This document shows, in pieces, positions 27,301 to 33,045 of a DNA stretch of 64,000 bases (position 1 is the stretch's first letter; each line of letters opens with the position of its first letter). The notes under the pieces are model-generated. The model worked only from the letters and a program-made list of their open reading frames with translations, ran no database searches and was not told where the DNA came from. Source of the stretch: Watersipora subatra (taxonomy: Eukaryota; Bryozoa; Gymnolaemata; Cheilostomatida; Watersiporidae); the NCBI RefSeq assembly GCF_963576615.1, contig NC_088716.1, forward strand, positions 56,553,415-56,617,414, in the 5' to 3' direction. The position numbers and the translations under genes were made by a program.

Positions 27301-27335
27301 TGTGATGGCAATGAGCAATCCTTCGAATGGTCCAT
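1..27335 (-). CDS. MAP3K4: MAP3K4 / MEKK4, N-terminal and middle part (partial; kinase domain off the left edge)
   Basis: MAP kinase kinase kinase 4 phosphorylates MKK3/6 and MKK4/7 in the p38/JNK stress pathways. Coding exons, 5' to 3': 27335-27241, 26468-26316, 23447-23265, 22123-22007, 20973-20738, 20348-20192, 20089-19970, 19880-19709, 18975-18874, 16056-15910, 14115-13937, 13482-13416, 11595-11332, 11223-10910, 10862-10629, 7751-7568, 6777-6645, 6501-6395, 3345-3196, 2827-2654, then about 1603-1493. Exons 1-20 have AG/GT borders, keep phase and total 3288 nt (1096 codons). Family motifs: [15 protein letters not shown] (exon 5), [11 protein letters not shown] (8), [10 protein letters not shown] (13), [10 protein letters not shown] (14), [17 protein letters not shown] (16), [13 protein letters not shown] then GKGTRPR (21). 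These match the vertebrate MEKK4 central region, from memory. The vertebrate protein is about 1600 aa with a C-terminal kinase domain, so about the last third is missing here. Exon 21's 5' border is not settled, because no acceptor fits both phase and homology. Confidence 0.93.
42..650. mobile_element. MITE with mariner-type ends
   Basis: The left end TACAGTCGAATCTTGAAATA and the inverted right end (reads TACAGTCAAACCTCAATATA) are similar terminal inverted repeats flanked by TA. There is no transposase inside. It holds a 53-bp tandem repeat (408-566, 3 copies). Confidence 0.6.
408..566. repeat. 53-bp tandem repeat, 3 copies
   Basis: Near-identical units begin GTAGTAACAGCTTCCCC at 408, 461 and 514. 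They lie inside the MITE at 42-650. Confidence 0.95.
841..1533. repeat. 63-bp minisatellite, 11 copies, copying exon end plus splice donor of MAP3K4 exon 21
   Basis: On the minus strand each unit is 39 nt of coding sequence ([14 protein letters not shown], sometimes THPR), the AG|GTATTA donor, and 24 nt of intron start. Because 63 is divisible by three, the frame stays open through all copies. Units alternate between two subtypes (GGGACG/CACAGTG and GGGATG/CACAATG on the plus strand), which suggests growth by 126-bp dimers. On the plus strand each unit also has a strong pyrimidine tract ending CACAG. Confidence 0.97.
1493..1603 (-). CDS. MAP3K4: MAP3K4 exon 21, ending in the unit that seeds the 63-bp array
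   Basis: The minus strand reads [19 protein letters not shown] then [12 protein letters not shown], matching the vertebrate MEKK4 segment around ISFARKW and GRGTRPRW. The first donor is CCCAG|GTATTA at 1493/1492. From there the sequence is tandemly copied leftwards, each copy repeating [14 protein letters not shown] plus the donor. The 5' edge is uncertain. CAG before 1603 gives phase 2, whereas exon 20 ends in phase 0. A weak AAAAG acceptor further in would restore phase. Confidence 0.75.
1650..2525. mobile_element. Mariner-type MITE in MAP3K4 intron 20
   Basis: Left end TACAGTAGATGCTCCTACAG; inverted right end TACATTAGACGCTCCTATAA. There is no transposase ORF. Flanks share AAATATGTAG[T/C]GTATTAA (1632-1649 and 2531-2548), a direct repeat far longer than a TA target duplication. 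Related to the element at 3730-4603. Confidence 0.65.
3730..4603. mobile_element. Mariner-type MITE in MAP3K4 intron 18
   Basis: Left end TATTGTAGACATTCCTATAT with CCTATAACGTAAATTCC inside; inverted right end TACAGTATGCGCTCCAACAA. Same TIR family as 1650-2525, about 870 bp, non-coding. Confidence 0.6.
4864..5526. mobile_element. Foldback element with about 275-bp inverted arms
   Basis: Begins AGCCTGTCTTGACAAGCTG and ends with its reverse complement. The arms (about 4864-5140 and 5252-5526) stay similar over their whole length, with about 110 bp between them. The short ORFs on both strands are mirror images of each other across the arms, so I do not call them genes. It lies in MAP3K4 intron 18. 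Confidence 0.9.
5668..6345. repeat. About 22-bp minisatellite (AGTAGCGGCAGTACTTGCTATC), roughly 30 copies
   Basis: Degenerate tandem units with RGTAGTACT/GCAGTGCT variants. The array edge is about 50 bp downstream (in the gene's sense) of the MAP3K4 exon 18 donor at 6394. Confidence 0.95.
6395..7751 (-). CDS. MAP3K4: MAP3K4 exons 16-18
   Basis: Exon 16 (7751-7568) encodes [20 protein letters not shown], one of the most conserved MEKK4 stretches. Exon 17 (6777-6645) encodes [15 protein letters not shown] and a region matching the vertebrate leucine-rich stretch after VPDTLAEE. Exon 18 (6501-6395) encodes [11 protein letters not shown]. Donors are GTGAGT, GTAAAT and GTGAGT, and phases are consistent. 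Confidence 0.93.
6871..7300. mobile_element. Short MITE in MAP3K4 intron 16
   Basis: The left end TGCAGTCAAACCTCTACATG and the inverted right end TACAGTCGAACCTCTTCTTA are similar. TA lies at the right edge. The ends resemble those at 42-650. No coding capacity is seen. Confidence 0.5.
7810..8710. repeat. About 17-bp minisatellite (GAGAACCAGACACTGTA), roughly 50 copies
   Basis: Tandem array with G/C and insertion variants. It starts about 60 bp upstream (in the gene's sense) of the MAP3K4 exon 16 acceptor at 7752. The minus-strand unit (TCTCTGGTTCTCTACAG) resembles that acceptor tract (CTCTTTGGTTACAG), which may be coincidence. Confidence 0.95.
8746..10169. mobile_element. About 1.4-kb non-autonomous mariner-type element in MAP3K4 intron 15
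   Basis: Left end TACCGTAAAACGTCTAATTG; inverted right end TACAGTAAAACCTCTAATTG, each bounded by TA, with GAACGCCA following. Sub-terminal copies of the GGCGTTCAATTAGAGG motif occur at the right end. I see no transposase ORF. Confidence 0.65.
10629..11595 (-). CDS. MAP3K4: MAP3K4 exons 13-15, conserved central region
   Basis: Three closely spaced exons (11595-11332, 11223-10910, 10862-10629) encode roughly residues 577-846. Exon 13 carries [10 protein letters not shown] and [10 protein letters not shown]. Exon 14 carries [20 protein letters not shown] and [19 protein letters not shown]. Exon 15 carries the divergent [10 protein letters not shown] region. The first two align residue by residue with vertebrate MEKK4, and these are the best anchors for the identification. 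The exon 13-14 intron is only about 108 bp. Confidence 0.93.
11734..12515. repeat. 32-bp minisatellite (GTACACCGGGGTAGGTCAGG...), about 24 copies
   Basis: Tandem array in MAP3K4 intron 12 (13415-11596), separate from the 52-bp array at the other end of the same intron. Units vary between CACCGGGG, CACTGTGG and CAATGTGG. Confidence 0.95.
12836..13415. repeat. 52-bp minisatellite anchored on the MAP3K4 exon 12 splice donor, about 11 copies
   Basis: On the minus strand the real donor reads CAT|GTAAGTGTATCGGAGAGT. Each following unit begins GTAAGTATATAGGAGAGT and has a second GTAAGTACATC 20 bp later. The intron start is thus the first, slightly diverged unit, and the array offers about 20 donor-like sites. 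Confidence 0.92.
15280..15400 (-). ncRNA. tRNA-like SINE head
   Basis: The minus strand has an A-box-like TAGCTCAATGGTTTAGCA and a B-box-like GGTTCCAAGATC at tRNA-like spacing (about 15304-15375). There is no clean cloverleaf, so a tRNA-derived SINE or pseudo-tRNA is more likely than a working tRNA. It lies in MAP3K4 intron 10-adjacent sequence. Confidence 0.45.
16188..16695. repeat. 16-bp minisatellite (GCATAGGCACCTGCAT), about 32 copies
   Basis: Tandem array upstream of the MAP3K4 exon 10 acceptor (16057). In the gene's sense each unit carries TGCAG|GTGCC, like the real acceptor/exon start ATACAG|GTACC. All reading frames through it are repeat artefacts. Confidence 0.95.
16755..16854. repeat. 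About 40-bp-arm inverted repeat (hairpin MITE)
   Basis: The left arm CTTATTCGTGATTGGTTAAT pairs with the right arm ending ATTAACCAATCAGGAATAAG, with about a 20-bp loop. It is small and non-coding. Confidence 0.75.
17130..18253. mobile_element. Pogo/Tigger-like MITE with a nested hairpin element
   Basis: Both ends read TACAGTCAAACATGGATAAC inward, flanked by TA. GTTCGAATTA-type motifs lie near both ends. At 17757-17935 a second structure is nested: a hairpin with arms TTCCGACGTTGATTC, next to a larger one with about 55-bp arms (CACGGGCTAGCC...), bordered by GATGAATAG and CTATTCATC. No transposase is seen. Confidence 0.75.
19058..19645. mobile_element. Element with doubled inverted ends in MAP3K4 intron 8
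   Basis: The left end holds ATCTGTTAACACCATGTTAT twice in tandem. The right end holds the same doublet inverted. Inside, a roughly 50-bp direct repeat begins CAAATAGCCTGAAA (19189 and 19564). Probably a MITE or foldback element. Confidence 0.6.
20405..20737. repeat. 33-bp minisatellite anchored on the MAP3K4 exon 5 splice donor, about 10 copies
   Basis: The minus strand from the donor reads TTAG|GTGTGTAAAATGGTTC then ACTAGACTCTGAGATAG. The units read GTAGGTGACATGTTTC then ACTAGACTCTGAGATAG. The donor and first intron bases are the outermost, diverged unit. Confidence 0.9.
21311..21613. repeat. AT microsatellite with internal palindromic TAAGATATATTTATATCTTA blocks
   Basis: About 300 bp of (AT)n, interrupted by G/A changes and three copies of a self-complementary block, able to form cruciforms. 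It lies in MAP3K4 intron 4. Confidence 0.98.
21700..21795 (-). ncRNA. tRNA-like SINE head next to the AT tract
   Basis: The minus strand shows an A-box-like TGGCTTGGTAGTTAGCGC and a B-box-like AGTTCAATGCC, with a plausible anticodon-arm segment between them. Likely a tRNA-derived SINE fragment. A decayed tRNA is the alternative. Confidence 0.45.
22488..22651. repeat. 82-bp tandem duplication
   Basis: Two near-identical copies begin TTTCAGTCGCTAGACACC, and both contain ATAATATCGATGCATATC. They lie in MAP3K4 intron 3. Confidence 0.9.
23820..23865. other. Perfect 19-bp-arm hairpin
   Basis: CTTTGTAGACTAACCCTGT and its exact reverse complement are separated by an 8-bp loop (CCAGAGAT). It lies in MAP3K4 intron 2, about 330 bp before the candidate nested plus-strand exon. 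Confidence 0.9.
24190..25003 (+). CDS. Candidate nested gene, last two exons, product unrecognised
   Basis: Exon A (24190-24333, 48 codons) follows ACAACAG and ends ATGGAG|GTAAAT. Exon B (24947-25003, 18 codons plus TAA) follows TTTTATTGATTACAG. Both are phase 0 and join as ...EEDRKME + [18 protein letters not shown]. Exon A contains [20 protein letters not shown], which has a protein-like composition. AATAAA follows at 25135. The pair sits antisense inside MAP3K4 intron 2. Upstream exons were not found, and I do not recognise the family. It could be an exapted or decayed element. Confidence 0.4.
26296..26364. repeat. Source copy of a 69-bp duplication spanning the MAP3K4 exon 2 / intron 2 border
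   Basis: Identical to 27611-27679 in direct orientation. It includes the last 49 bp of exon 2 (ending ...VPGPRV), the GTAGGT donor and the first part of the intron. Confidence 0.97.
27241..27335 (-). CDS. MAP3K4: MAP3K4 exon 1 with proposed start codon
   Basis: Starts MDHSKDC and ends in the acidic run NGDNSDDE(R), with donor AAAG|GTGGTG in phase 2, which joins in frame to exon 2. The frame stays open upstream to an ATG at 27524, so a longer N-terminus is possible. I chose 27335 because the upstream stretch does not look like this family. The gene's 5' region is squeezed between here and the LINE at 27.68 kb. Confidence 0.6.
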
Positions 27336-27610
27336 ACATCTGAAAATCAACTGTTTTCGTGCCGACGCTGCCGACTTAACAGGAAAATAGCAAACAGCGC
27401 ACGCCCTGCGTTTTGGCGAAACAGCTAAAATCGAGCATAAATATTTTGTGGCGAAAGTTTCCGTGCGTATGTTTGTCACCGAGCAACCAATAAGCAAGAA
27501 GTGTGGAATAGCTGGTTGCTGCATCGGATATATTTTGAGCGAATATATTAATATAAAGTTTGATCAGTTCTGGTTAAATTGTAAGAATAGTGTTTGCTAT
27601 TTATCTAAAG

Positions 27611-27679
27611 CAACATAAAGTAAAACCTACTTGACCCGTGGTCCTGGGACAGCAATAGCTGCTTCAGGAGCATCGAAGA
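27611..27679. repeat. Second copy of the 69-bp exon/donor duplication, at the LINE 5' junction
   Basis: Exact copy of 26296-26364 placed between MAP3K4 exon 1 and the LINE. It is followed at once by GCATCGAA repeated from its own end, then a 13-bp-arm hairpin (27686-27698 / 27707-27719). Confidence 0.95.
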
Positions 27680-27705
27680 GCATCGAAAATACCTGACATC
27701 TAAAG

Positions 27706-27855
27706 CTGTCAGGTATTTTTGCTAGAAAAGATCTTTCTAAGAAAGAACAAGAAGAGGATTTTCGGCTTCGAAAGGAGTTGAGAGAAACGAGGGAGGCAGA
27801 CCCAGATTCTGCGTACAAAATCAAAAAAGGGAAAATAATAAAAGTGAACAAGTAA
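27706..27855 (+). pseudogene. LINE ORF1, C-terminal fragment only
   Basis: Forty-nine codons (LSGIFARKDLSKKEQEEDF...IKVNK) end at TAA. The charged FRLRKELRETREADPD run is typical of the last residues of ORF1 (nucleic-acid-binding) proteins in this type of LINE. Everything upstream is lost, so the element is 5'-truncated and cannot mobilise alone. Confidence 0.7.
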
Positions 27856-27872
27856 TAACATCGATTAAAATC

Positions 27873-30602
27873 TTGCTGCTCAATGCTAGATCTGTTAGAG
27901 GCAAACTGAATGACATCCAAGTTCTGTCTTCGGAATATGATATATTGTGCATAACCGAAACCCATCTTGATCCATCATTTAATAATGAAATGATTCTGAG
28001 CTCTTCTCAAAAAATTATATACAGACATGATCGAGATTGTCATGGTGGTGGTGTTTTGTTAGCTTTGACAGCCAGTTTGCCTCAAGAACAAGTCTTTTTC
28101 AAAAGATCTTTCTTACCCGTTGAGGCTGTTTGTGTGAAAGTTGGATGTCCTAGAGATGAAAATGAATTTTTTGTTCTTTGTTGTTATGTTCCGCCTGGGC
28201 TGGCGAGAGAGGCAGTTGCACCACTTGAGGAATTGCTGGATTTTATGACCTCTGACTTTCCAGGGTCTAATGTACTAGTTGTGGGGGATTTTAATTTTCC
28301 AGATATAGATTGGTACAACCTACAAATTCGATCAAACTCAAATCAAAAACAATTGCATAGATCTTTTTTGAACTGCATCTTGTCTCATGATATGCGCCAG
28401 ATTATAATGGAACAAACACATCAGCTAGGAAACACTTTAGATCTAGTTATGACAAATAAGTCTAGTTTTGTTTATGACTACAGGATAATCAACCCCGGTA
28501 TCAGCGATCATTTTTTAGTTGAACTCTGTGTAGCAGCAAATTTTAAGACATCTCATGAACAGCCTTCTTTTATCAAATTATACCACAAGGCTGATTCTAC
28601 TGCTATTAAGGAGCTTTTGACTGATTCTCTGACAGATATAGTACAGGCAATTGAAAGTAAAACGAGTATCAACTCCGTCTGGCAGATTTTTGAGACGTCC
28701 ATGAATCTAGCTGTCAGTAGATTTGTTCCTAAATGTATCCCTAAGAAAAATGATAACAGGGAGCCAATATGGTTTAATAACTCAGCCAGGCGTGCAGTGA
28801 AACAACAGCGAAAACTTTATGACAGAAGTAAGCACACTGGGTTAGAAGTAGATTTCTCCAAGTATAAACAAACTAGGCGTACCAACAGAAAGAGTTTTCG
28901 TAAAATGGAGCAGGAATATTACCACCGAGTGCTGTTTGAACCCTTGGAAAGGGGTGATAGCAAACCATTTTACTCTTTTTATAGGCGGAAAACTGGAAAA
29001 AACTCACAAGGCACTGCGGTTTTCAAAAATAAATCAGCCTTAGAATCATCTGAGATTTTTAACGAATTTTTTCAGGGTGTTTTTTCAAATAGTGACTGTT
29101 TTTCCACAACTCAAACTGAACTTTCTGCAGATAAATGCCCTATACAAGTAACAAGTGATGGAGTTCTCAAACTTCTAAATACTCTTAAGCGCGGGAAAGC
29201 CCCGGGCCCAGATAAGTTTAGAAAAGAAGATCTTTGCCTAGAACCTGAAATTATTAGTAAGATATTGGCGAGCATATTCCAGTACTCGTTGAACATTGGA
29301 AAACTTCCAGATATCTGGAAAGTGGCCAATGTAGTTCCGGTACATAAAAAAGGCAGTCGGGAAGATCCGGGAAATTTTAGGCCCATATCTCTGACATGCA
29401 TTGCTTGCAAATTGTTAGAACATATTGTGCTTAGTAACATCAATAAAGATCTGGTAAATGTCATATATTCTAACCAACACGGTTTCAGAAAAGGCCTATC
29501 TTGCTCCACCCAGCTAGTCTCTACTGTGAATGAAATAATGAAATTAGTAGATAACAATAATATAGTACATGCAGCGGTACTGGATTTTTCTAAGGCATTT
29601 GACAAGGTGTCTCACGGCTTGTTGATCGACAAATTGATAAAATCAAACATAAACCCGTACATGGTAAATTGGATTAGGGACTTTCTGTCAAACAGACTCC
29701 AAAGAGTAGTGATAGAGGGTGCTGCATCTTCTGACCTGCTGGTTTCATCGGGCGTTCCACAAGGGTCTGTCCTCGGGCCCACCCTATTTTTGGTGTACAT
29801 AAATGATATCTCCGATAATCTAAATTTTTCTGCTATCAAGCTTTTTGCAGACGACGCTTTACTTTTTTCTCAGGTAAACACCCTTCAGGATTCAGTGAAT
29901 TTCCAGGAGGATTTAAACATATTAGACCAGTGGGCCTATAACTGGAAAATGAATTTTAACACTGATAAATGCCAAATCGTTCGTTTTGCAAGGCAGAGTA
30001 GCGGAAACCCAGATGTGGTGTATTACCTAAGTGGCAGACCTTTATCTGTAGTAGACAGTTTTAAATACCTCGGAGTTTTTATATCAAATGATTTTAATTG
30101 GGATTTACATATAGACTCAATCATATCTAAGGCAAGTCAGCGATTGGGAATGATGAAGCATGTTTTGTTTGATGCGCCGATGAGGGTTAGAAGGGTTGCA
30201 TATCTCACTCTGTGTAGACCAATATTGGAATATGCGAGTGAAGTATGGGACCCTCATTTGATGCGACAGGTAGCATCATTGGAGGCAGTTCAAAGAAGGG
30301 CGGTTAGGTTTATATCTGGTTTGAAAGGTAGGCAGAGTGTTACAGAGGCAAGAATTTTTATAGATCTAGAACTTTTAGAACTAAGACGCAAACATGCAAG
30401 AATGTCTCTCATGCTAAAGATTTTATCTGACGACTGCCATGAATCTCTTATCGAAAGTTTTAACCAAATACAAAATGTTCTTCACAGTCATGAAACAAGA
30501 CTGGTTACGGGGGGTGCTCCTTCAGCTGTATGTGCAAACACCGGGTTTTATATGAATAGTTTTTTACCTAGAACATCGCGCAACTTGCGCGGCTTACCAT
30601 AA
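27873..30602 (+). CDS. LINE ORF2: AP endonuclease plus reverse transcriptase
   Basis: About 909 residues without a stop. Endonuclease motifs: LLNARSVRGKLNDIQ, ILCITETHLD, GGGVLLAL, VGDFNFPDIDW, DLVMTN and NPGISDHFLVEL (the SDH catalytic motif). Reverse transcriptase motifs: VPVHKKGSREDPGNFRPISL, QHGFRKGLSC, AVLDFSKAFDKVSH, GVPQGSVLGP and FADD (catalytic). A C-terminal thumb-like part has FKYLGVFIS and RPILEYASEVWDPH. The frame continues upstream of 27873 and overlaps the ORF1 end, and 27873 is TTG rather than ATG, so the true start is unsettled. All key catalytic motifs are intact, so the insertion is probably young or under selection. Confidence 0.92.
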   Translation: MLLNARSVRGKLNDIQVLSSEYDILCITETHLDPSFNNEMILSSSQKIIYRHDRDCHGGGVLLALTASLPQEQVFFKRSFLPVEAVCVKVGCPRDENEFFVLCCYVPPGLAREAVAPLEELLDFMTSDFPGSNVLVVGDFNFPDIDWYNLQIRSNSNQKQLHRSFLNCILSHDMRQIIMEQTHQLGNTLDLVMTNKSSFVYDYRIINPGISDHFLVELCVAANFKTSHEQPSFIKLYHKADSTAIKELLTDSLTDIVQAIESKTSINSVWQIFETSMNLAVSRFVPKCIPKKNDNREPIWFNNSARRAVKQQRKLYDRSKHTGLEVDFSKYKQTRRTNRKSFRKMEQEYYHRVLFEPLERGDSKPFYSFYRRKTGKNSQGTAVFKNKSALESSEIFNEFFQGVFSNSDCFSTTQTELSADKCPIQVTSDGVLKLLNTLKRGKAPGPDKFRKEDLCLEPEIISKILASIFQYSLNIGKLPDIWKVANVVPVHKKGSREDPGNFRPISLTCIACKLLEHIVLSNINKDLVNVIYSNQHGFRKGLSCSTQLVSTVNEIMKLVDNNNIVHAAVLDFSKAFDKVSHGLLIDKLIKSNINPYMVNWIRDFLSNRLQRVVIEGAASSDLLVSSGVPQGSVLGPTLFLVYINDISDNLNFSAIKLFADDALLFSQVNTLQDSVNFQEDLNILDQWAYNWKMNFNTDKCQIVRFARQSSGNPDVVYYLSGRPLSVVDSFKYLGVFISNDFNWDLHIDSIISKASQRLGMMKHVLFDAPMRVRRVAYLTLCRPILEYASEVWDPHLMRQVASLEAVQRRAVRFISGLKGRQSVTEARIFIDLELLELRRKHARMSLMLKILSDDCHESLIESFNQIQNVLHSHETRLVTGGAPSAVCANTGFYMNSFLPRTSRNLRGLP

Positions 30603-33045
30603 TTTTATGTTTTATTGACTATTTTTAAATAAAGTTCTCAACGGCCTTCTTTTGCCCGATTTCGGGATTTACGGGTTCTTAAAACACCTAGACCTAGACC
30701 TAGACCTAAACTAATGTAACACTGATATAAAAAATGACTTCGTAAATAGAAGCAATAAACTTTCCACATTAAAGGGTCGATATAGTCAGTAATACATTAA
30801 CAGCTGCAGTTTTTCAAGGCTGTGAAGGCAAAGTGTAAAAATTACAGTTGTGTTTTTATATCATAAATTTTTTTGATTGACTAGCAGAATCACCAATGTG
30901 GCTGAGACAGGCTTTGTCACATGCAACTCAAAAAAATATTGTTTCTCGTATTCTGCAGCAGTGAATCACTAGGCCTAAATGAATTTAAAACGCTTTTATT
31001 GGCCCGAGTTTGTTCTAAAACTTAATTAAATAAATCTTCAAAAAGCAACCTTGTTGAGTTATTGAATGTATTTTTTTTAGTAATTTATTAATCGATGCTG
31101 CAGCTCAGCTGTTATTACAACTGAAAGCAACAGCAAAAGTTGTAGTTCATGTATAAAAATAAAAAATATAACAATGTTTGTATGACATTTGCACAAACTA
31201 TTTTTCTATGTTAAAAGTTGATAAAAATCTTAAAGCATGCTAAAGATATTTTTTAGCTTTGCTTGACTATTCCATCTTATTTTTATATCGTGATGCTAAC
31301 CAGAAGGTTCTGTATGGTTATACAACTCATTTTAGCAAGGATAGTGTTTGTTATTTAGCTACAGTTACTTGCTAAACACGCATCTGACTAGTTGAACACG
31401 CGTATTTTGGTAAAGCGTACAATTTTTGGCATATGCAGTACTCATGAACTTTTACAAAATGACAATCTATACCATCAAGTTCATCTTAACTTGTAACCAC
31501 AATCGATCAGTGTATTCACGCGAAAAGAGACACCAGAAACAGATTATGTTGCCTTTACTAACAAGTGGTGTGAATTGGTTTGACTGATAAAATTGGTATT
31601 GCCAAAATGAAATGAGTATTCATTAAATATACTTTTAATGTAAAGCTTTAGACATTTACAATTTAAGCATTACTTGAGCATGAACCAAAATTAAAGCAAC
31701 CAAAACAATGGAGAAGCTGCTTTGTTAAACCGAAACCAAACTGAACACTGAACATCATAACTTACCACATACCTATAACAATAAGGGGCTAAAAGATTTG
31801 GACAGCTACAGCTAGAATTGAGCAATGAGCCACAACTCTTGGTGCAGATTTGGACAATGAGTCAAGAATTTTATTTTCATTAAACTACAAGAACTGAAAT
31901 GTGAATTGGTAAGCAGTCAACATGTTTTTAGGAGCTGTCATTGATTGCTTAGAGTGAAGCTTTTGTTTTACTGATTTCTGCAGGCTGGAATCAAATAGGT
32001 AGCGCTGAATTCACAGGATCATGCTCTGCCAGTTACAGCTGGGTGGGCTGTACTTTGTCATAGTGTGCTAAATACAGTGCACTGTTATGTGTAACTATAA
32101 AGTTGAGATGGCTGCTGCTCTCATGTTGAGTTCAATAGACTATTCTAGATATGACAGAAAAATATGTTGGAATTGACACATGTTAGGCTTCAAAAAATTA
32201 CAGATATATTTTTAAAAGGAGTGCACTTCACTACAAAATCAGCTGTTTTATCCATTGAATCAGCGGAATGCTCGATGTAGAACAGTCAGCACGGTTTATG
32301 AAAAAATAGAAGCACTCCATTCCGCATTTACAGTAACATGTTCTTATTTTAAAATTAACATTTAAAATTTTTTTTAACAAAATCCAATTAAAAAAAAAGT
32401 TTTTACATATAAACATATTTATGTGCTTTTCAATAACACTAAATAGGTCACTTCTAAAATAATTATCTTTTTGTATACAACTTGCTTTGCATTTGCAATT
32501 TTGGTATGGAGTTTGACTTGCTCATAATAAGAAATGGAAGCAAGACCACTTTACTTACTATGCTATCATAGCTGGCTAATAAAATGATGCTAATTACAGA
32601 ATTACTAAAAAAATATTCGAACAAAAAACATTAATTAAAAAATAATAAATATCTGCTTTGGTAACAACATATTCCAATCTACCAAGCAATTGACATAGAG
32701 TGCTGTCCAAGAAGGCATCTGATATATTCAGTACGCAGTCTTTACTATGTGGGACGTGTCTGGCCATCCGTCTATCTAAACCCAAAATTAGAAAATGGGA
32801 TGGAAGATTAATTTAAGCATGATTTAAACTTGCAGCTTTCATCTTAGTACAGCAACACTTTAACAGTACAGTACTAGAACAGCTAGTACAGCAACACTCT
32901 AACACCAATGCCGATCGACTGCCTTTCAGCATTTCTGAACAATTGTGCAAATCGTCGTTCGCTGGGATTTATAAGTTTTGATTTGATTTTTGATTTATAA
33001 GTTTTGATCTGCAATCGTCGTTCGCTGCACACATGATGATCGCTC

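Larger units (their letters stand above)
27680..30713 (+). mobile_element. CR1/Jockey-type non-LTR retrotransposon, 5'-truncated
   Basis: Holds the end of ORF1, a complete-looking ORF2 and a short 3' UTR with AATAAA (about 30630). It finishes in a CCTAGA hexamer repeat (about 30690-30712), a simple-repeat tail as in CR1-type elements rather than poly(A). It lies antisense to MAP3K4, immediately upstream of its first exon. No clear target-site duplication is seen. Confidence 0.9.

Noticed and set aside
29111-29839. Antisense ORFs inside the LINE
   Set aside because: Shadows of the reverse transcriptase frame.
27575-31375. Short resemblance of 27588-27608 to 31342-31362 (ATAGTGTTTG[C/T]TATTTA)
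   Set aside because: About 20 bp with mismatches on either side of the LINE. Too short and too far from the ends to claim as a target-site duplication.
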